Origin: a virus | Virus record (IMG/VR): IMGVR_UViG_3300044984_001421 | Coordinates: 1-64,000 of that record | DNA length: 64,000 nucleotides | Strand: one strand, 5' to 3' | Shown: piece by piece, positions 1-7,828 of the stretch | Position numbering within the stretch: the first letter of the stretch is position 1 | Layout of the letters: each line of letters starts with the position of its first letter | Notes under the pieces: model-generated | Told to the model about the DNA's origin: nothing | Databases searched by the model: none | The model's input: only the letters and a program-made list of their open reading frames with translations | Made by a program: the position numbers and the translations under genes

Positions 1-113
1 ACCATGACCTCGATCTCGCGTGCAACTGAGCGCAATTCGCCCATCGTCTGCCTGTCACGAACTTGCTCGGCGTTGCGCTCGATGTCTTCTAGTGTGTAAA
101 CATCAGAAACCAT
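1..113 (-). CDS. Hypothetical protein, partial (runs off left edge)
   Basis: An ATG at 113 on the minus strand, preceded by an AGGCGG ribosome-binding sequence, opens a frame that stays open to the window edge (N-terminus MVSDVYTLEDIERNAEQVR). At least 37 residues are visible, mostly charged and helical in character. It lies downstream of the leftward HTH gene, separated from it by a terminator, so it probably has its own promoter in 114-142. No family is recognised from this fragment. Confidence 0.6.
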   Translation of the reverse strand, partial: MVSDVYTLEDIERNAEQVRDRQTMGELRSVAREIEVM

Positions 114-142
114 TGCTTATCCGCCTAAATTAACAACTGAAT

Positions 143-167
143 AAAAAGCCCAGCCAATCGGCTGGGG
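143..167 (-). terminator. Rho-independent terminator of leftward HTH gene
   Basis: On the minus strand the stem CCCAGCC / GGCTGGG with a four-base loop is followed by CTTTTTATT. It lies about 30 bases past the stop codon of the gene at 194-406 and would isolate it from the partial gene at the left edge. Confidence 0.8.
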
Positions 168-193
168 AAAGTTCGCCATAAGCGAACAGGGAG

Positions 194-406
194 TCATGAA
201 GCACCTGTTGTATTTTTCCGGATGCGTTGGGCCAAAAGAGCACCATTTGTGTCCAGTTCAATCTGGAACTGCCTGATCGGCGGTACACCTTTTCGCTTCC
301 ATCCAGCAACAGATGCTGTAGTAACGCCAAAAGCGCGAGCGACATTCGCCGCGCTTTTGTAGTGGTTGATGAGTTGCTCGTATGTCATGCGTCGAATGCT
401 AGTCAT
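194..406 (-). CDS. Cro/YdaS-like HTH transcriptional regulator
   Basis: A small DNA-binding protein of about 70 residues. The segment YEQLINHYKSAANVARAFGV followed by TTASVAGWKRKGVPPIRQFQ is the helix-turn-helix and 'GVPP-R-Q' pattern of the Cro/YdaS family of phage regulators. It is divergent from the second HTH gene at 485-850, and an operator palindrome overlaps its start. The ATG at 406 is chosen; the frame extends further upstream and an alternative start exists at 388. No strong ribosome-binding site is visible. By family and position it is one half of the lysis-lysogeny switch; whether it acts as Cro or as the leftward repressor is not decided by sequence alone. Confidence 0.7.
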   Translation of the reverse strand: MTSIRRMTYEQLINHYKSAANVARAFGVTTASVAGWKRKGVPPIRQFQIELDTNGALLAQRIRKNTTGAS

Positions 407-413
407 AACTAGC
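398..413. promoter_or_regulatory. Operator palindrome in the immunity region
   Basis: GCTAGT-CATA-ACTAGC is a perfect 6-bp dyad with a 4-bp spacer, placed between the two divergent HTH genes and overlapping the start of the leftward one. Related sequence (ATGACTAG) recurs at 427-434, and the 12-mer TGACTAGCATTC, read on the minus strand at 395-406, recurs exactly at 941-952 in front of the early operon. This repetition supports a shared repressor binding site. Confidence 0.65.
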
Positions 414-484
414 CGCATTTGCAAGCCATGACTAGGGTTTTGCCGAACAAAATTGTTCGTCAGAGGATAGAAAAGGGGGCTTGT

Positions 485-850
485 ATGTCTAAAGTAATAT
501 TTACTGAAAATAGTGACATCTCTACCATTGGCAGCAGGATCAGATATGCGATGGAGAAAAAGGGAATGTCACAAGCAGAACTACACCGAGCCATAGGGAT
601 AAAATCTAGCAGCATGAGTAACCTGATAGGCGGGCGCAGCAAAAGCCCGTCGGCATCAACACTGATGAAGCTCGCGGAAACATTAGACGTTTCCCAGGCA
701 TGGCTCATGGATGGAACTGGATCACCTGGCGATAAGCGTGTTCTAGTCTCTGATGCGGAGATACACCGCAACCTGGATAGGCTCCCGGCAGACCAGAAGC
801 AGGCGATTGCAGCAGCGATAGAAGCCATGATCCTGACGTCCAAAAAATAG
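485..850 (+). CDS. XRE-family HTH repressor-like protein
   Basis: A 121-residue protein with a lambda-repressor-type HTH at residues 13-70 (IGSRIRYAMEKKGMSQAELH, then SSSMSNLIGG). Unlike typical CI proteins of about 200-230 residues it lacks an S24 peptidase domain, so RecA-dependent self-cleavage is not expected. The ATG at 485 follows AAGGGGG; an upstream in-frame extension to 419 lacks a binding site and overlaps operators. It is followed by a strong terminator and then the early operon. It probably governs immunity together with the divergent HTH gene. Confidence 0.7.
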   Translation: MSKVIFTENSDISTIGSRIRYAMEKKGMSQAELHRAIGIKSSSMSNLIGGRSKSPSASTLMKLAETLDVSQAWLMDGTGSPGDKRVLVSDAEIHRNLDRLPADQKQAIAAAIEAMILTSKK

Positions 851-876
851 TCAAACCAGACAACAAGAAATAAATG

Positions 877-901
877 CGCAGATTTATCTGCGTTTTTTTT
901 T
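877..901 (+). terminator. Rho-independent terminator after repressor gene
   Basis: The stem CGCAGAT / ATCTGCG is followed by nine T residues, 26 bases after the stop codon at 850. It separates the regulator from the early operon. Confidence 0.85.
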
Positions 902-910
902 GAATTCATC

Positions 911-955
911 CTAGTTATGCCTTGCATTTGATACTAGCTTTGACTAGCATTCATA
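911..955 (+). promoter_or_regulatory. Early-operon promoter with immunity operators
   Basis: A candidate promoter TTGCAT (922-927), 17 bp spacer, TAGCAT (945-950) lies upstream of the gene at 983. Operator-like CTAG sequences overlap it: CTAGTTATG (911-919), ACTAGC (933-938) and TGACTAGCATTC (941-952), the last identical to the site at 395-406. The arrangement suggests that the immunity repressor shuts off the rightward early genes here. Confidence 0.55.
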
Positions 956-982
956 TCGTCAACAACGAGCAAGGAGTACGAG

Positions 983-1333
983 ATGGCTGGGTGTTTTGGC
1001 GGTTCGGCAGAAGACAAAGCAATGGAAGCGGACCTGTTCCGATTCCTGGCAAGCCAAGCGGAAGATAGCGCGATTCAGGATGTTGTTGATGACCTGATGC
1101 TCAAGGCCATCGACAAGAAATTCACGGAGTCGCTTTGCAGTGACTGGGAGTTTCTTCAAGAGCAAATCGGAGAAGTTGCGAACACAGTCGCAAAGCATGC
1201 GCTCGCTGCAGAGCGCGCGACAAACCGAGATGCATCCCACATTCAATATGCCCTGCTCGGGCAAAAGATGGTCGACATTATGCGCAAAGCGCTGCTCACC
1301 ATCGCCGAACATGAGGCTGAATGCCATGCATGA
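983..1333 (+). CDS. Hypothetical early protein
   Basis: A 116-residue, mainly helical and acidic protein, first gene of the early operon. The ATG at 983 follows AAGGAGTACGAG, a strong binding site. Its stop overlaps the start of the next small gene. No domain is recognised. Position after the regulated promoter suggests an early function, perhaps host takeover. Confidence 0.7.
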   Translation: MAGCFGGSAEDKAMEADLFRFLASQAEDSAIQDVVDDLMLKAIDKKFTESLCSDWEFLQEQIGEVANTVAKHALAAERATNRDASHIQYALLGQKMVDIMRKALLTIAEHEAECHA

Positions 1334-1472
1334 CTACATCGTCACCATCAGGACTGTAAGCGGAAGGAATCTCACCGTTACGGCGATTGCAAGAAACACA
1401 GTCGCTGCGATGATTTCTGTGTGCAAGGCAGTCGGAGAGATGCCTGCACGTATAACCGGGAGGCCAGCATGA
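1326..1472 (+). CDS. Small hypothetical protein (48 aa)
   Basis: The frame starts at ATG 1326, overlapping the previous gene by 8 bases, and ends in TGA overlapping the next ATG (ATGA at 1469-1472). Such coupling on both sides supports a real gene. The sequence begins MHDYIVTIRTVSGRNLTVTA, a beta-strand-like start followed by a helix. Function unknown. Confidence 0.6.
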   Translation: MHDYIVTIRTVSGRNLTVTAIARNTVAAMISVCKAVGEMPARITGRPA

Positions 1473-1699
1473 TGAACTTTGAGACACGAAGGATTGATGC
1501 GCCAGACCGCGTCGCCATACCGCCGCAGCGCAGAACCAACATGGCAATGCGCAAGATCGTTGATTCAGCCATTCGGCTGGCGAAGTACGACCGGGACCAG
1601 GCGCTCGACATCATGACCAGCCACCTTGTCCCGATTCATGTCGCAGTTCGGATTATGGCAGGCAAGCAAAGATGCGACATGGGATGGAGCAAATCATGA
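1469..1699 (+). CDS. Small basic hypothetical protein
   Basis: A 76-residue protein. The ATG at 1469 overlaps the preceding stop (ATGA) and follows GGGAGG. It is rich in Arg and contains the helical stretch MRKIVDSAIRLAKYDRDQAL. No family is recognised. It sits in the translationally coupled early operon. Confidence 0.6.
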   Translation: MMNFETRRIDAPDRVAIPPQRRTNMAMRKIVDSAIRLAKYDRDQALDIMTSHLVPIHVAVRIMAGKQRCDMGWSKS

Positions 1700-1854
1700 A
1701 CTCTAACTGGAGCCTTCGATTTCCAAGAACAAGCCGTGAGGCTTACGGGTATTGCGTGAGCTTTAACACGCACAACAAGGACCGGATGGTCTTCATTGCA
1801 TGCGCCATCCTGGCTGCATTTATGGCTGGTTTCATGCTTGGGTCTGGGCAATAA
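1696..1854 (+). CDS. Small membrane protein (52 aa)
   Basis: The ATG at 1696 overlaps the previous stop codon (ATGA). The C-terminal third, MVFIACAILAAFMAGFMLG, is a single hydrophobic segment long enough to cross the membrane, after a polar N-terminal part. Early phage membrane peptides often act in superinfection exclusion, but that is only a possibility here. Confidence 0.55.
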   Translation: MNSNWSLRFPRTSREAYGYCVSFNTHNKDRMVFIACAILAAFMAGFMLGSGQ

Positions 1855-2247
1855 ATGAGGCACACAAAAGCAAGGATAGTTGATCACCTGACCATGAATG
1901 GTCCGGCAACAAAGGTCGAACTTGCAGACGTGTGCTGCAGAACTGCCAATGCGATATACAAAAGTTTGAAATCGATGCAGAACGAAAGAGTTATCCACAT
2001 TAAGGGCTTTGTCGGTAAGGCAAATGTCTCACCGTTGTACGCACTCGGGAATCAAGCAGATGCGAAGCCGCCAAGAAGAACTAACTGCGGTCGAGTCCTT
2101 ACAGAAAATGCGGTAATTAATGTCCGTCGATTGCTGAATGACGGAAAGAAGCAAAAAGAAGTTGCTGCATTGTTTGGCATATCAGTGCCAACGGTAAGCA
2201 ACATTAAAAACGGCAAGGCATGGAAACACATCAAGGAGATGATATGA
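1855..2247 (+). CDS. Winged-HTH / homeodomain-like DNA-binding protein
   Basis: A 130-residue protein with two putative DNA-binding parts. Residues 1-60 resemble a winged helix (IVDHLTMNGPATKVELADVC). Residues 85-128 form a second HTH ending in VSNIKNGKAWKHI, a pattern also found as the accessory HTH of HNH homing endonucleases. Its stop overlaps the start of the HNH gene. It may be an early transcription factor, or it may have acquired the second HTH with the neighbouring homing element. Confidence 0.6.
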   Translation: MRHTKARIVDHLTMNGPATKVELADVCCRTANAIYKSLKSMQNERVIHIKGFVGKANVSPLYALGNQADAKPPRRTNCGRVLTENAVINVRRLLNDGKKQKEVAALFGISVPTVSNIKNGKAWKHIKEMI

Positions 2248-2771
2248 GCACAGCACTGACAACACAAAGTGGTGGCGCGCTGGCGATCAGCGACCAGGAA
2301 CTGATGGGAGTTTTGAGATACGACAGGGATACAGGGATTATTTATTGGGCAATTCGTAGCGGAAGATCAAAGCCAGGAAACGTCGCCGGAACAGTGAAGA
2401 CTGACGGATATATCCAGATTAGAGCGTGCGGCGGACAGCATTACGCGCACCGCATCGCATGGCTGTTTGAGCATGGTAAATGGCCTGACGGTCACATCGA
2501 TCATATCGATGGCGATCCGACGAACAACAGAATATCAAATCTCCGTGATGTTTCCATTGGGATGAACATGGAAAACCAGCGGCACGCTCATGTCAGCAAC
2601 AAAAGCAGTGGGTTGCTTGGCGTCAGTTTTGATAAGCAAACAGGACGCTGGATGGCAAAAATCAGCGTCTCAAACAAGACAAAGAACCTTGGCAGATTTT
2701 CAGACCAGAACAAGGCCCATGAGGCATACGTCGCGGCTAAACGCCAACTACACCCTGGAGCAACGATATGA
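2244..2771 (+). CDS. HNH homing endonuclease with AP2-like DNA-binding domain
   Basis: A 175-residue protein. Residues 30-115 carry an HNH nuclease pattern: DTGIIYW, AHRIAWLFEHGKWPD, then HIDHIDGDPTNNRISNLR, holding the catalytic His and Asn residues. The C-terminus (SSGLLGVSFDKQTGRWMAKI onward) resembles the AP2-type DNA-binding module of phage homing endonucleases. The first 24 residues, MSTALTTQSGGALAISDQEL, look like the N-terminus of Bet/RecT proteins rather than of HNH enzymes. It overlaps bet by ATGA. It probably spreads by cutting bet genes that lack it. Confidence 0.85.
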   Translation: MSTALTTQSGGALAISDQELMGVLRYDRDTGIIYWAIRSGRSKPGNVAGTVKTDGYIQIRACGGQHYAHRIAWLFEHGKWPDGHIDHIDGDPTNNRISNLRDVSIGMNMENQRHAHVSNKSSGLLGVSFDKQTGRWMAKISVSNKTKNLGRFSDQNKAHEAYVAAKRQLHPGATI

Positions 2772-3649
2772 CAAACGAAGTGGCAAGACAAGACAGCGTG
2801 TGCGGATTTCCGTCGCTGGCAATGAGTGAGCGCGAGTTGATGACAGTGCTAGAAGGGAGCCTTTATCCAGGCGCACAGCCAGAATCAATAAAGATGGCAA
2901 TTGGATACTGCAAAGCGGCTGGATTGGACATCATGCAAAAGCCAATTCACATTGTCCCGGTCTGGGACAGCAAAGCCGGCCGCATGCGCGACGTAATCAT
3001 GCCGGGTGTCGGCCTGTACCGGACGCAGGCCGCGCGAAGTGAGAATTATGCCGGCGTCTCTGAGCCGGAATACGGTCCTGACGTTACCGAGAACATTGGC
3101 GGCGTCATGATCACCTACCCAGTGTGGTGCAAGGTCATTGTCCGCCGCGCAATGAAGAACGGCAACATTGCCGAGTTTGCGGCGACAGAACGCTGGAAGG
3201 AAAACTACGCAACGAAGGGGGGGAAAGAAAAGTCCATCGCGCCTAACGCGATGTGGACAAAGCGCCCATACGGCCAGATTTCCAAGTGCGCTGAAGCCCA
3301 GGCGCTGCGCAAAGCATTCCCTGAAGTCGGGTCCGCACCAACAGCCGATGAGATGGAAGACAAGAGCTACGGCGAAGGCGCTATCGACGGAACGGTTGTC
3401 CCCGAGGAAAAACGCGCCGAACTTACACAGTATGACGCGCACCAGTTCGATGTGAACTTTCCGAAGTGGCAGGACACGATCAAATCCGGCAAGAAAACTG
3501 CCGAGCAGTTGATCAGCATGATCGGAACCAAAGGCTGGCTGACAGAGGCGCAGAAAGAGGCGATTCGGGACTGCGAGATTGCGGATGCAGATGAAGCCGA
3601 TCCGTTCGTCGCTGCGATGGAAGCAGAAGAAGCCAGGGAGGCCGCATGA
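2768..3649 (+). CDS. bet: Phage recombinase Bet (RecT/Red-beta family single-strand annealing protein)
   Basis: A 293-residue Red-beta-like annealing protein. Diagnostic stretches are LMTVLEGSLYPGAQPESIKM, YCKAAGLDIMQKPIHIVPVW and QISKCAEAQALRKAFPE. With the following exonuclease it forms a two-component recombination system acting on resected double-strand ends. The C-terminal third (after residue 205) is variable and acidic, as is usual for the family. The start at 2768 overlaps the HNH stop. The first 15 residues, MTNEVARQDSVCGFP, do not look like a native Bet N-terminus, while the real-looking one is fused to the upstream HNH gene. Confidence 0.9.
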   Translation: MTNEVARQDSVCGFPSLAMSERELMTVLEGSLYPGAQPESIKMAIGYCKAAGLDIMQKPIHIVPVWDSKAGRMRDVIMPGVGLYRTQAARSENYAGVSEPEYGPDVTENIGGVMITYPVWCKVIVRRAMKNGNIAEFAATERWKENYATKGGKEKSIAPNAMWTKRPYGQISKCAEAQALRKAFPEVGSAPTADEMEDKSYGEGAIDGTVVPEEKRAELTQYDAHQFDVNFPKWQDTIKSGKKTAEQLISMIGTKGWLTEAQKEAIRDCEIADADEADPFVAAMEAEEAREAA

Positions 3650-5439
3650 AAACGCTCGACCTTATCCAAGGCAGCCAAGAATGGCTAAACGCCAGAATGC
3701 AGTACCTGACCGCCAGCGAAGCACCTGCCATGCTCGGGTTGAGCAAATACAAGACTCGGTCTGAACTGCTGCGCGAAAAATCAACCGGAATCGTGCCTGA
3801 AGTGGATGCGGCAACACAGCGCCGGTTCGACGCCGGACATGCAGCAGAAGCAGCGACCAGGGTGTGGGCGGAAAAACTGATCGGTGAAGACTTGTACCCG
3901 ACCACAGGCACGACGGAAATCGAAGGCTTGCCGTTACTCGCCAGCTTCGACGGCGTCAACCTGGACGAGTCGATCTGTTGGGAAAATAAGTTGTGGAATG
4001 CGGAGTTTGCCAAGCAAGTGGCAGACCGCATTGTGCCGGATACGCACTGGCCGCAACTTGAACAGCAGATGCTGGTCAGCGGCGCGCAGAAAGTGCTGTT
4101 TACCGTCAGCGATGGCGACACACAGATTATTCACACTTGGTACGAGTCGGTACCGGAACGCAGGGTGCGCCTGATCGCAGGCTGGAAGGCGTTCAAAGCG
4201 GACATGGAAAACTTCCAGTACGTCGAGGTGATTCCTGCAGCAGTAGCAACGCCTGAAGCTGGGCTGCCATCCGTATTTATCCGCGTCGAAGGCAGCATTG
4301 CTCTGGTGGATAACCTGCCAGCATTCGGCGAAATCCTGACCGATTACATCGCACGCATGAAAGTGATCACGGAAAAGGATAAAAAAACAGACCAGGACTA
4401 CGCTGATCTTGAGCAAGCCGTCAGGAACATGAAGCGCGCAGAGGAAGAACTCGATGCGGCGGAAAACAGCGCGCTTGGACAAACCGAAAGCATCGACTCA
4501 ATGCGCAAGACGGTTGCGATGTATCGGGCCATGGCGCGGGATAACCGGCTGTTGATCGACAAGCTGGTCAAGGCCGAGAAGGAAAGCCGCAAAGCAGAGA
4601 TCATCGTCAACGCCAGGAAAGCTATCGAGGAACACATCCAGAAAATGAACGTGCGAATCGGCGGCAACTGGATGCCAGCAGCGAGCGCGGCACCATTCGC
4701 CGAAGCCGTCAAGGGACTAAAAACCCTGGACAGCATGCGTGAAAAAGTCGGAACAGCACTGCGCGACATGATGTTCGAAGCAAGTCTGATGGCAGACCGG
4801 ATCGAGTCGAACCGCAAGAGCCTGACCGGCGAGGCGCACGACTGGATGTTCCTGTTCCCAGATTTCCCAGCGGTCTGCCAGAAGCCAGTCGAAGATTTCG
4901 CCGCCATGTTGTCGATGCGGATCACGAATCACAAAGCCGCCGAAGATAAAAGACTCGAAGCCGAGCGCGAGAAGATCCGCGCAGAGGAACGCGCCAAGGC
5001 GGAAGCGGAAGCGCAAGCGAAAGCAAAAGCCGAAAAGTCCGCTCTGGATGCGGAGGAAATGAAGAAGCGCGCCGAATTCGAACACCTCCAACGTGAAGAA
5101 GCGAAGGCATTCCAGCGGCAGGCGGCAGAGCAGGCACAAGGACGCGCGGCCATGGCCGAAGCCGAGCAGTTGATCGCCAGCGCGAAATCAGCGACAGCAA
5201 CGCCACCAATCGAGCAGTCGGCAGAGACAGCAGAGAGCGAGAACCTGCTCAAACTCGGCCAGATTGGTGAGCGACTTGGATTTTCCGTGACGGCAGAATT
5301 AATCGCCTCACTCGGCATCTTGCCAAAAGCACAAGACCGGTCAGCGAAGTTGTACTCGCAGGCCGATTTCATCCGCGTCTGCGACGCCTTGATTGCCAGG
5401 GTCACAGCAGCACGCAACGCGCAGTACCAACCTCAGTAA
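3646..5439 (+). CDS. YqaJ-type viral exonuclease with long coiled-coil C-terminal extension
   Basis: A 597-residue protein. The N-terminal 200 residues are a YqaJ/lambda-Exo-type nuclease: GSQEWLNARMQYLTASEAPA, then catalytic D102 and E113-N-K115 (the D...ExK metal site). Residues 220-400 hold a second helical domain, and 415-520 a very charged coiled coil rich in AEAERAK. YqaJ exonucleases are usually 200-330 residues, so this is a fusion, probably to a DUF1351-like module. It resects double-stranded ends and feeds Bet, with which it overlaps by 4 bases. Confidence 0.85.
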   Translation: MKTLDLIQGSQEWLNARMQYLTASEAPAMLGLSKYKTRSELLREKSTGIVPEVDAATQRRFDAGHAAEAATRVWAEKLIGEDLYPTTGTTEIEGLPLLASFDGVNLDESICWENKLWNAEFAKQVADRIVPDTHWPQLEQQMLVSGAQKVLFTVSDGDTQIIHTWYESVPERRVRLIAGWKAFKADMENFQYVEVIPAAVATPEAGLPSVFIRVEGSIALVDNLPAFGEILTDYIARMKVITEKDKKTDQDYADLEQAVRNMKRAEEELDAAENSALGQTESIDSMRKTVAMYRAMARDNRLLIDKLVKAEKESRKAEIIVNARKAIEEHIQKMNVRIGGNWMPAASAAPFAEAVKGLKTLDSMREKVGTALRDMMFEASLMADRIESNRKSLTGEAHDWMFLFPDFPAVCQKPVEDFAAMLSMRITNHKAAEDKRLEAEREKIRAEERAKAEAEAQAKAKAEKSALDAEEMKKRAEFEHLQREEAKAFQRQAAEQAQGRAAMAEAEQLIASAKSATATPPIEQSAETAESENLLKLGQIGERLGFSVTAELIASLGILPKAQDRSAKLYSQADFIRVCDALIARVTAARNAQYQPQ

Positions 5440-5452
5440 CCAGGAGATCGAA

Positions 5453-5806
5453 ATGCCGCTACCAATCAATGTCAGCCTCGCAACCGTCTACATCGCCACC
5501 GAAGACGGTGAAGTCAAAACCCTCATGGATGACGCCAGCGACAAACTTGCTGAAGTCGTCAACGCTGTCGTCGCCACCGGCAAAGCCGGGTCGTTGACGA
5601 TCAAGATCGACCTCAAGCCTTCAACCGCTGGCGCGCTCGCAGTGCGCGGCGATGCGAAAGCCAAGAAGCCGGCCGGTCTGCCACGCGAGGCGCTGCTCTG
5701 GCCGACACCTGAAGGCAACCTCATGGGCGAAGACCCGAACCAGGCGAAATTCGAATTCAAGCAGGTCAACACCCCGAAGACAGAACTCAAGTCGGTAGCC
5801 GCCTAA
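5453..5806 (+). CDS. Conserved phage early protein, unknown function
   Basis: A 117-residue protein starting at ATG 5453 after CAGGAG. It has an acidic N-terminal half and a Lys/Pro-rich centre (GDAKAKKPAGLPREALLWPT). The position between the exonuclease and the DUF2303 gene is common in temperate phages of Proteobacteria, suggesting a recombination or replication accessory role. No domain is recognised. Confidence 0.65.
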   Translation: MPLPINVSLATVYIATEDGEVKTLMDDASDKLAEVVNAVVATGKAGSLTIKIDLKPSTAGALAVRGDAKAKKPAGLPREALLWPTPEGNLMGEDPNQAKFEFKQVNTPKTELKSVAA

Positions 5807-5851
5807 CCTACAACCTGCACGCCTCGCGCGGGCAACTCCAAAGGAAGAAAA

Positions 5852-6694
5852 ATGGATTACAAAACAGGAAAACTCGACGCGGCAACTCTGCTGGATGCCG
5901 GCGCTGCGATGGTTTCTTCGGCGAAGTTTGTCGATGAAGAATCGCATCCCTATATCGTCGTCCCGGAAGGATACAAGATCGCTGACATGGAGAAGTTCAT
6001 GTCAAATCCGACGCGGAAACGTGGGACTGTTTCGGTCAGCGATTCGCGCAGCTTTGTGGACTTTTTAGTCCGCCATGGTCAGGAACATGACGCTGCGATC
6101 TATGCCGACATGGACGCAGAAGAAAGTCGGCTGAACATGACTGCTGTTCTCAATGACCACGACTACAAGCTAGACATCGCCGGATGGATGGACCATCGCT
6201 GCGTGTTCCAGCCGAAACTTTCAGTCGAGTGGAAGCGCTGGCTCACGAAGGATGGTGTATCGATGAACCAGTCCGACTTCGCTACCTTCCTGGAAGACAA
6301 CCTGGGCGACATCGCCAGCGTAGAAGGCATGCCGACCGGCGCGCAGATGCTGACCATGGCGCTGCAGTTCGAAGCGAACAGCGACAAGCGTCTGCGCAGC
6401 AAGGTCAACCTGCAGTCCGGTGGTGTGCGCTTCGAGTTCGTGGACGATGAAACGAAGGAGACGCGCACAAGCATGGAAGTGTTCCAGCGCTTCACCATCG
6501 GCGTGCCGGTGTTCCAGGGCAGCAAGAGCGCATACCCGATTGTTGCGCGCCTGAAGTACCGCGAGAAAGACGGAAAGGTCAACTTCTGGTTCGAATTGAT
6601 CCGTCCTGATCTGGTGTTCAAGACTGCGGCAGATGAGGAAACCAGTCTCATCGCGGCAGCCACTGGCTTCTTGATCTTCAACGGCAAGATTTAA
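5852..6694 (+). CDS. DUF2303 (YfdQ-like) protein
   Basis: A 280-residue protein matching the DUF2303/YfdQ family in size and in stretches such as SDSRSFVDFLVRHG, WKRWLTKDGVSMNQSDFATF and RLKYREKDGKVNFWFELIRP. The biochemical role is unknown; the family typically sits in Red-type recombination operons beside exonuclease and Bet genes, as here. The ATG at 5852 follows AAAGGAAG. Confidence 0.8.
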   Translation: MDYKTGKLDAATLLDAGAAMVSSAKFVDEESHPYIVVPEGYKIADMEKFMSNPTRKRGTVSVSDSRSFVDFLVRHGQEHDAAIYADMDAEESRLNMTAVLNDHDYKLDIAGWMDHRCVFQPKLSVEWKRWLTKDGVSMNQSDFATFLEDNLGDIASVEGMPTGAQMLTMALQFEANSDKRLRSKVNLQSGGVRFEFVDDETKETRTSMEVFQRFTIGVPVFQGSKSAYPIVARLKYREKDGKVNFWFELIRPDLVFKTAADEETSLIAAATGFLIFNGKI

Positions 6695-6700
6695 AAGGGT

Positions 6701-6720
6701 CTGGCCGGGAAACCGGCCAG
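6701..6720 (+). promoter_or_regulatory. Intergenic hairpin abutting a ribosome-binding site
   Basis: CTGGCCGG-GAAA-CCGGCCAG is a perfect 8-bp stem with a GNRA tetraloop. It ends 6 bases before the start codon at 6727, so it overlaps the translation initiation region. No U-tract follows, so it is not a standard terminator. It may stabilise processed mRNA or modulate translation of the downstream gene. Confidence 0.5.
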
Positions 6721-6726
6721 AAGAAA

Positions 6727-7179
6727 ATGCGGAACCTCGACACAATAAATCATCTTCGTTCAGATTCGCGCGATCTCTATGGATCGAATGGCGATAGCGG
6801 AAATGGCGTTTTTATGATCACCAGCAAGATCGACCATACAACACTGGTGGTCGTCGCAAGCGATCAACTCGGATGGGATCACGTCTCGGTCAGTCACCGG
6901 AAGCGGGTGCCGAACTGGTATGAGATGGAGCAGGTTAAGGCGATGTTCTTCGAGGAAGACGAAACATGCATGCAACTGCATGTCCCAGCTTCAGATCACA
7001 TCAACAACCACGCCAACGTGCTGCACTTGTGGCGACCACAGAAAGCAGAAATTCCACGCCCGCCGTCAATCATGGTTGGACTCGAAGGTGTGACGAATGT
7101 CACCAGTGAACAAGTGAAGAAATTCATCAAACCCAGTCTCGTAATGGCATCGATTCTCGCTGCCACGATGGCTCAATAA
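6727..7179 (+). CDS. DUF7694-like phage protein
   Basis: A 150-residue protein. The core [20 protein letters not shown] ... VKAMFF ... [20 protein letters not shown] matches a small domain widespread in phage early regions (DUF7694 type). Function unknown. It lies between the DUF2303 gene and ssb. An alternative ATG exists at 6814. Confidence 0.7.
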   Translation: MRNLDTINHLRSDSRDLYGSNGDSGNGVFMITSKIDHTTLVVVASDQLGWDHVSVSHRKRVPNWYEMEQVKAMFFEEDETCMQLHVPASDHINNHANVLHLWRPQKAEIPRPPSIMVGLEGVTNVTSEQVKKFIKPSLVMASILAATMAQ

Positions 7180-7189
7180 GGAAATTAAA

Positions 7190-7645
7190 ATGGCATCAGT
7201 CAATAAAGTGATCCTGGTTGGAAACCTGGGGAAAGACCCAGAAACACGCTACATGCCAAACGGCGATGCGGTAACCAATGTCGTCATCGCCACATCCGAG
7301 TCGTGGAAAGACAAGAACAGCGGCGAGAAGAAAGAGGCGACAGAATGGCATCGTGTCGTGTTTTTCCGCAAGCTGGCAGAAATCGCCAGCCAATACCTGC
7401 GCAAAGGCTCGCAGGTTTACATCGAAGGCGCGCTCAAAACGCGCAAGTGGCAGAATAAGGATGGACAGGATCAGTACACCACCGAGATCGTCGCCGACGA
7501 AATGAGGATGCTCGGCAGCAAGGGTGACCGTCCGAGCAATGACGGAGGACAGGGTCCGCACGGAGACTCGAGCGAGCAACCGGCGCAGCAGAACGCGACG
7601 ACGAAGTCCGCCGAATTCGACAACGACGACGACATCCCATTCTAA
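7190..7645 (+). CDS. ssb: Single-stranded DNA-binding protein
   Basis: A 151-residue SSB. Residues 1-108 are the OB fold ([20 protein letters not shown], then [20 protein letters not shown]). A Gln/Asn-rich linker leads to the acidic tip DDDIPF, the conserved partner-docking peptide. It coats single-stranded DNA during phage replication and Bet-mediated recombination. ATG 7190 follows AAGGAAATTAAA. Confidence 0.95.
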   Translation: MASVNKVILVGNLGKDPETRYMPNGDAVTNVVIATSESWKDKNSGEKKEATEWHRVVFFRKLAEIASQYLRKGSQVYIEGALKTRKWQNKDGQDQYTTEIVADEMRMLGSKGDRPSNDGGQGPHGDSSEQPAQQNATTKSAEFDNDDDIPF

Positions 7646-7655
7646 AGTACACGCC

Positions 7656-7826
7656 ATGCTTGAGAATTACTTCGTCATCGCTGCCGTGTTCACTGCATGG
7701 GCCATTGGATATCTCGACGGGAGAAAATTAACCTCACTCTTCAAGTCGAGATTCCATGCCTTTGTGCTGGCGCTGGCTGCCGGCATTTTTTGGCCGGTCA
7801 CCGCCGCATTGATCATTTTCAAGTAA
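7656..7826 (+). CDS. Small two-helix membrane protein
   Basis: A 56-residue protein starting at ATG 7656, ten bases after ssb. It has two hydrophobic segments (NYFVIAAVFTAWAIGYLDG and AFVLALAAGIFWPVTAALII) separated by a basic loop. No lysis partner is adjacent, so holin function is unlikely. It could be a superinfection-exclusion protein; function unknown. Confidence 0.6.
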   Translation: MLENYFVIAAVFTAWAIGYLDGRKLTSLFKSRFHAFVLALAAGIFWPVTAALIIFK

Positions 7827-7828
7827 GC

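Noticed and set aside
6701-6720. Rho-independent terminator after the DUF2303 gene
   Set aside because: The stem is strong but no T-run follows on the plus strand; listed as a regulatory hairpin instead.
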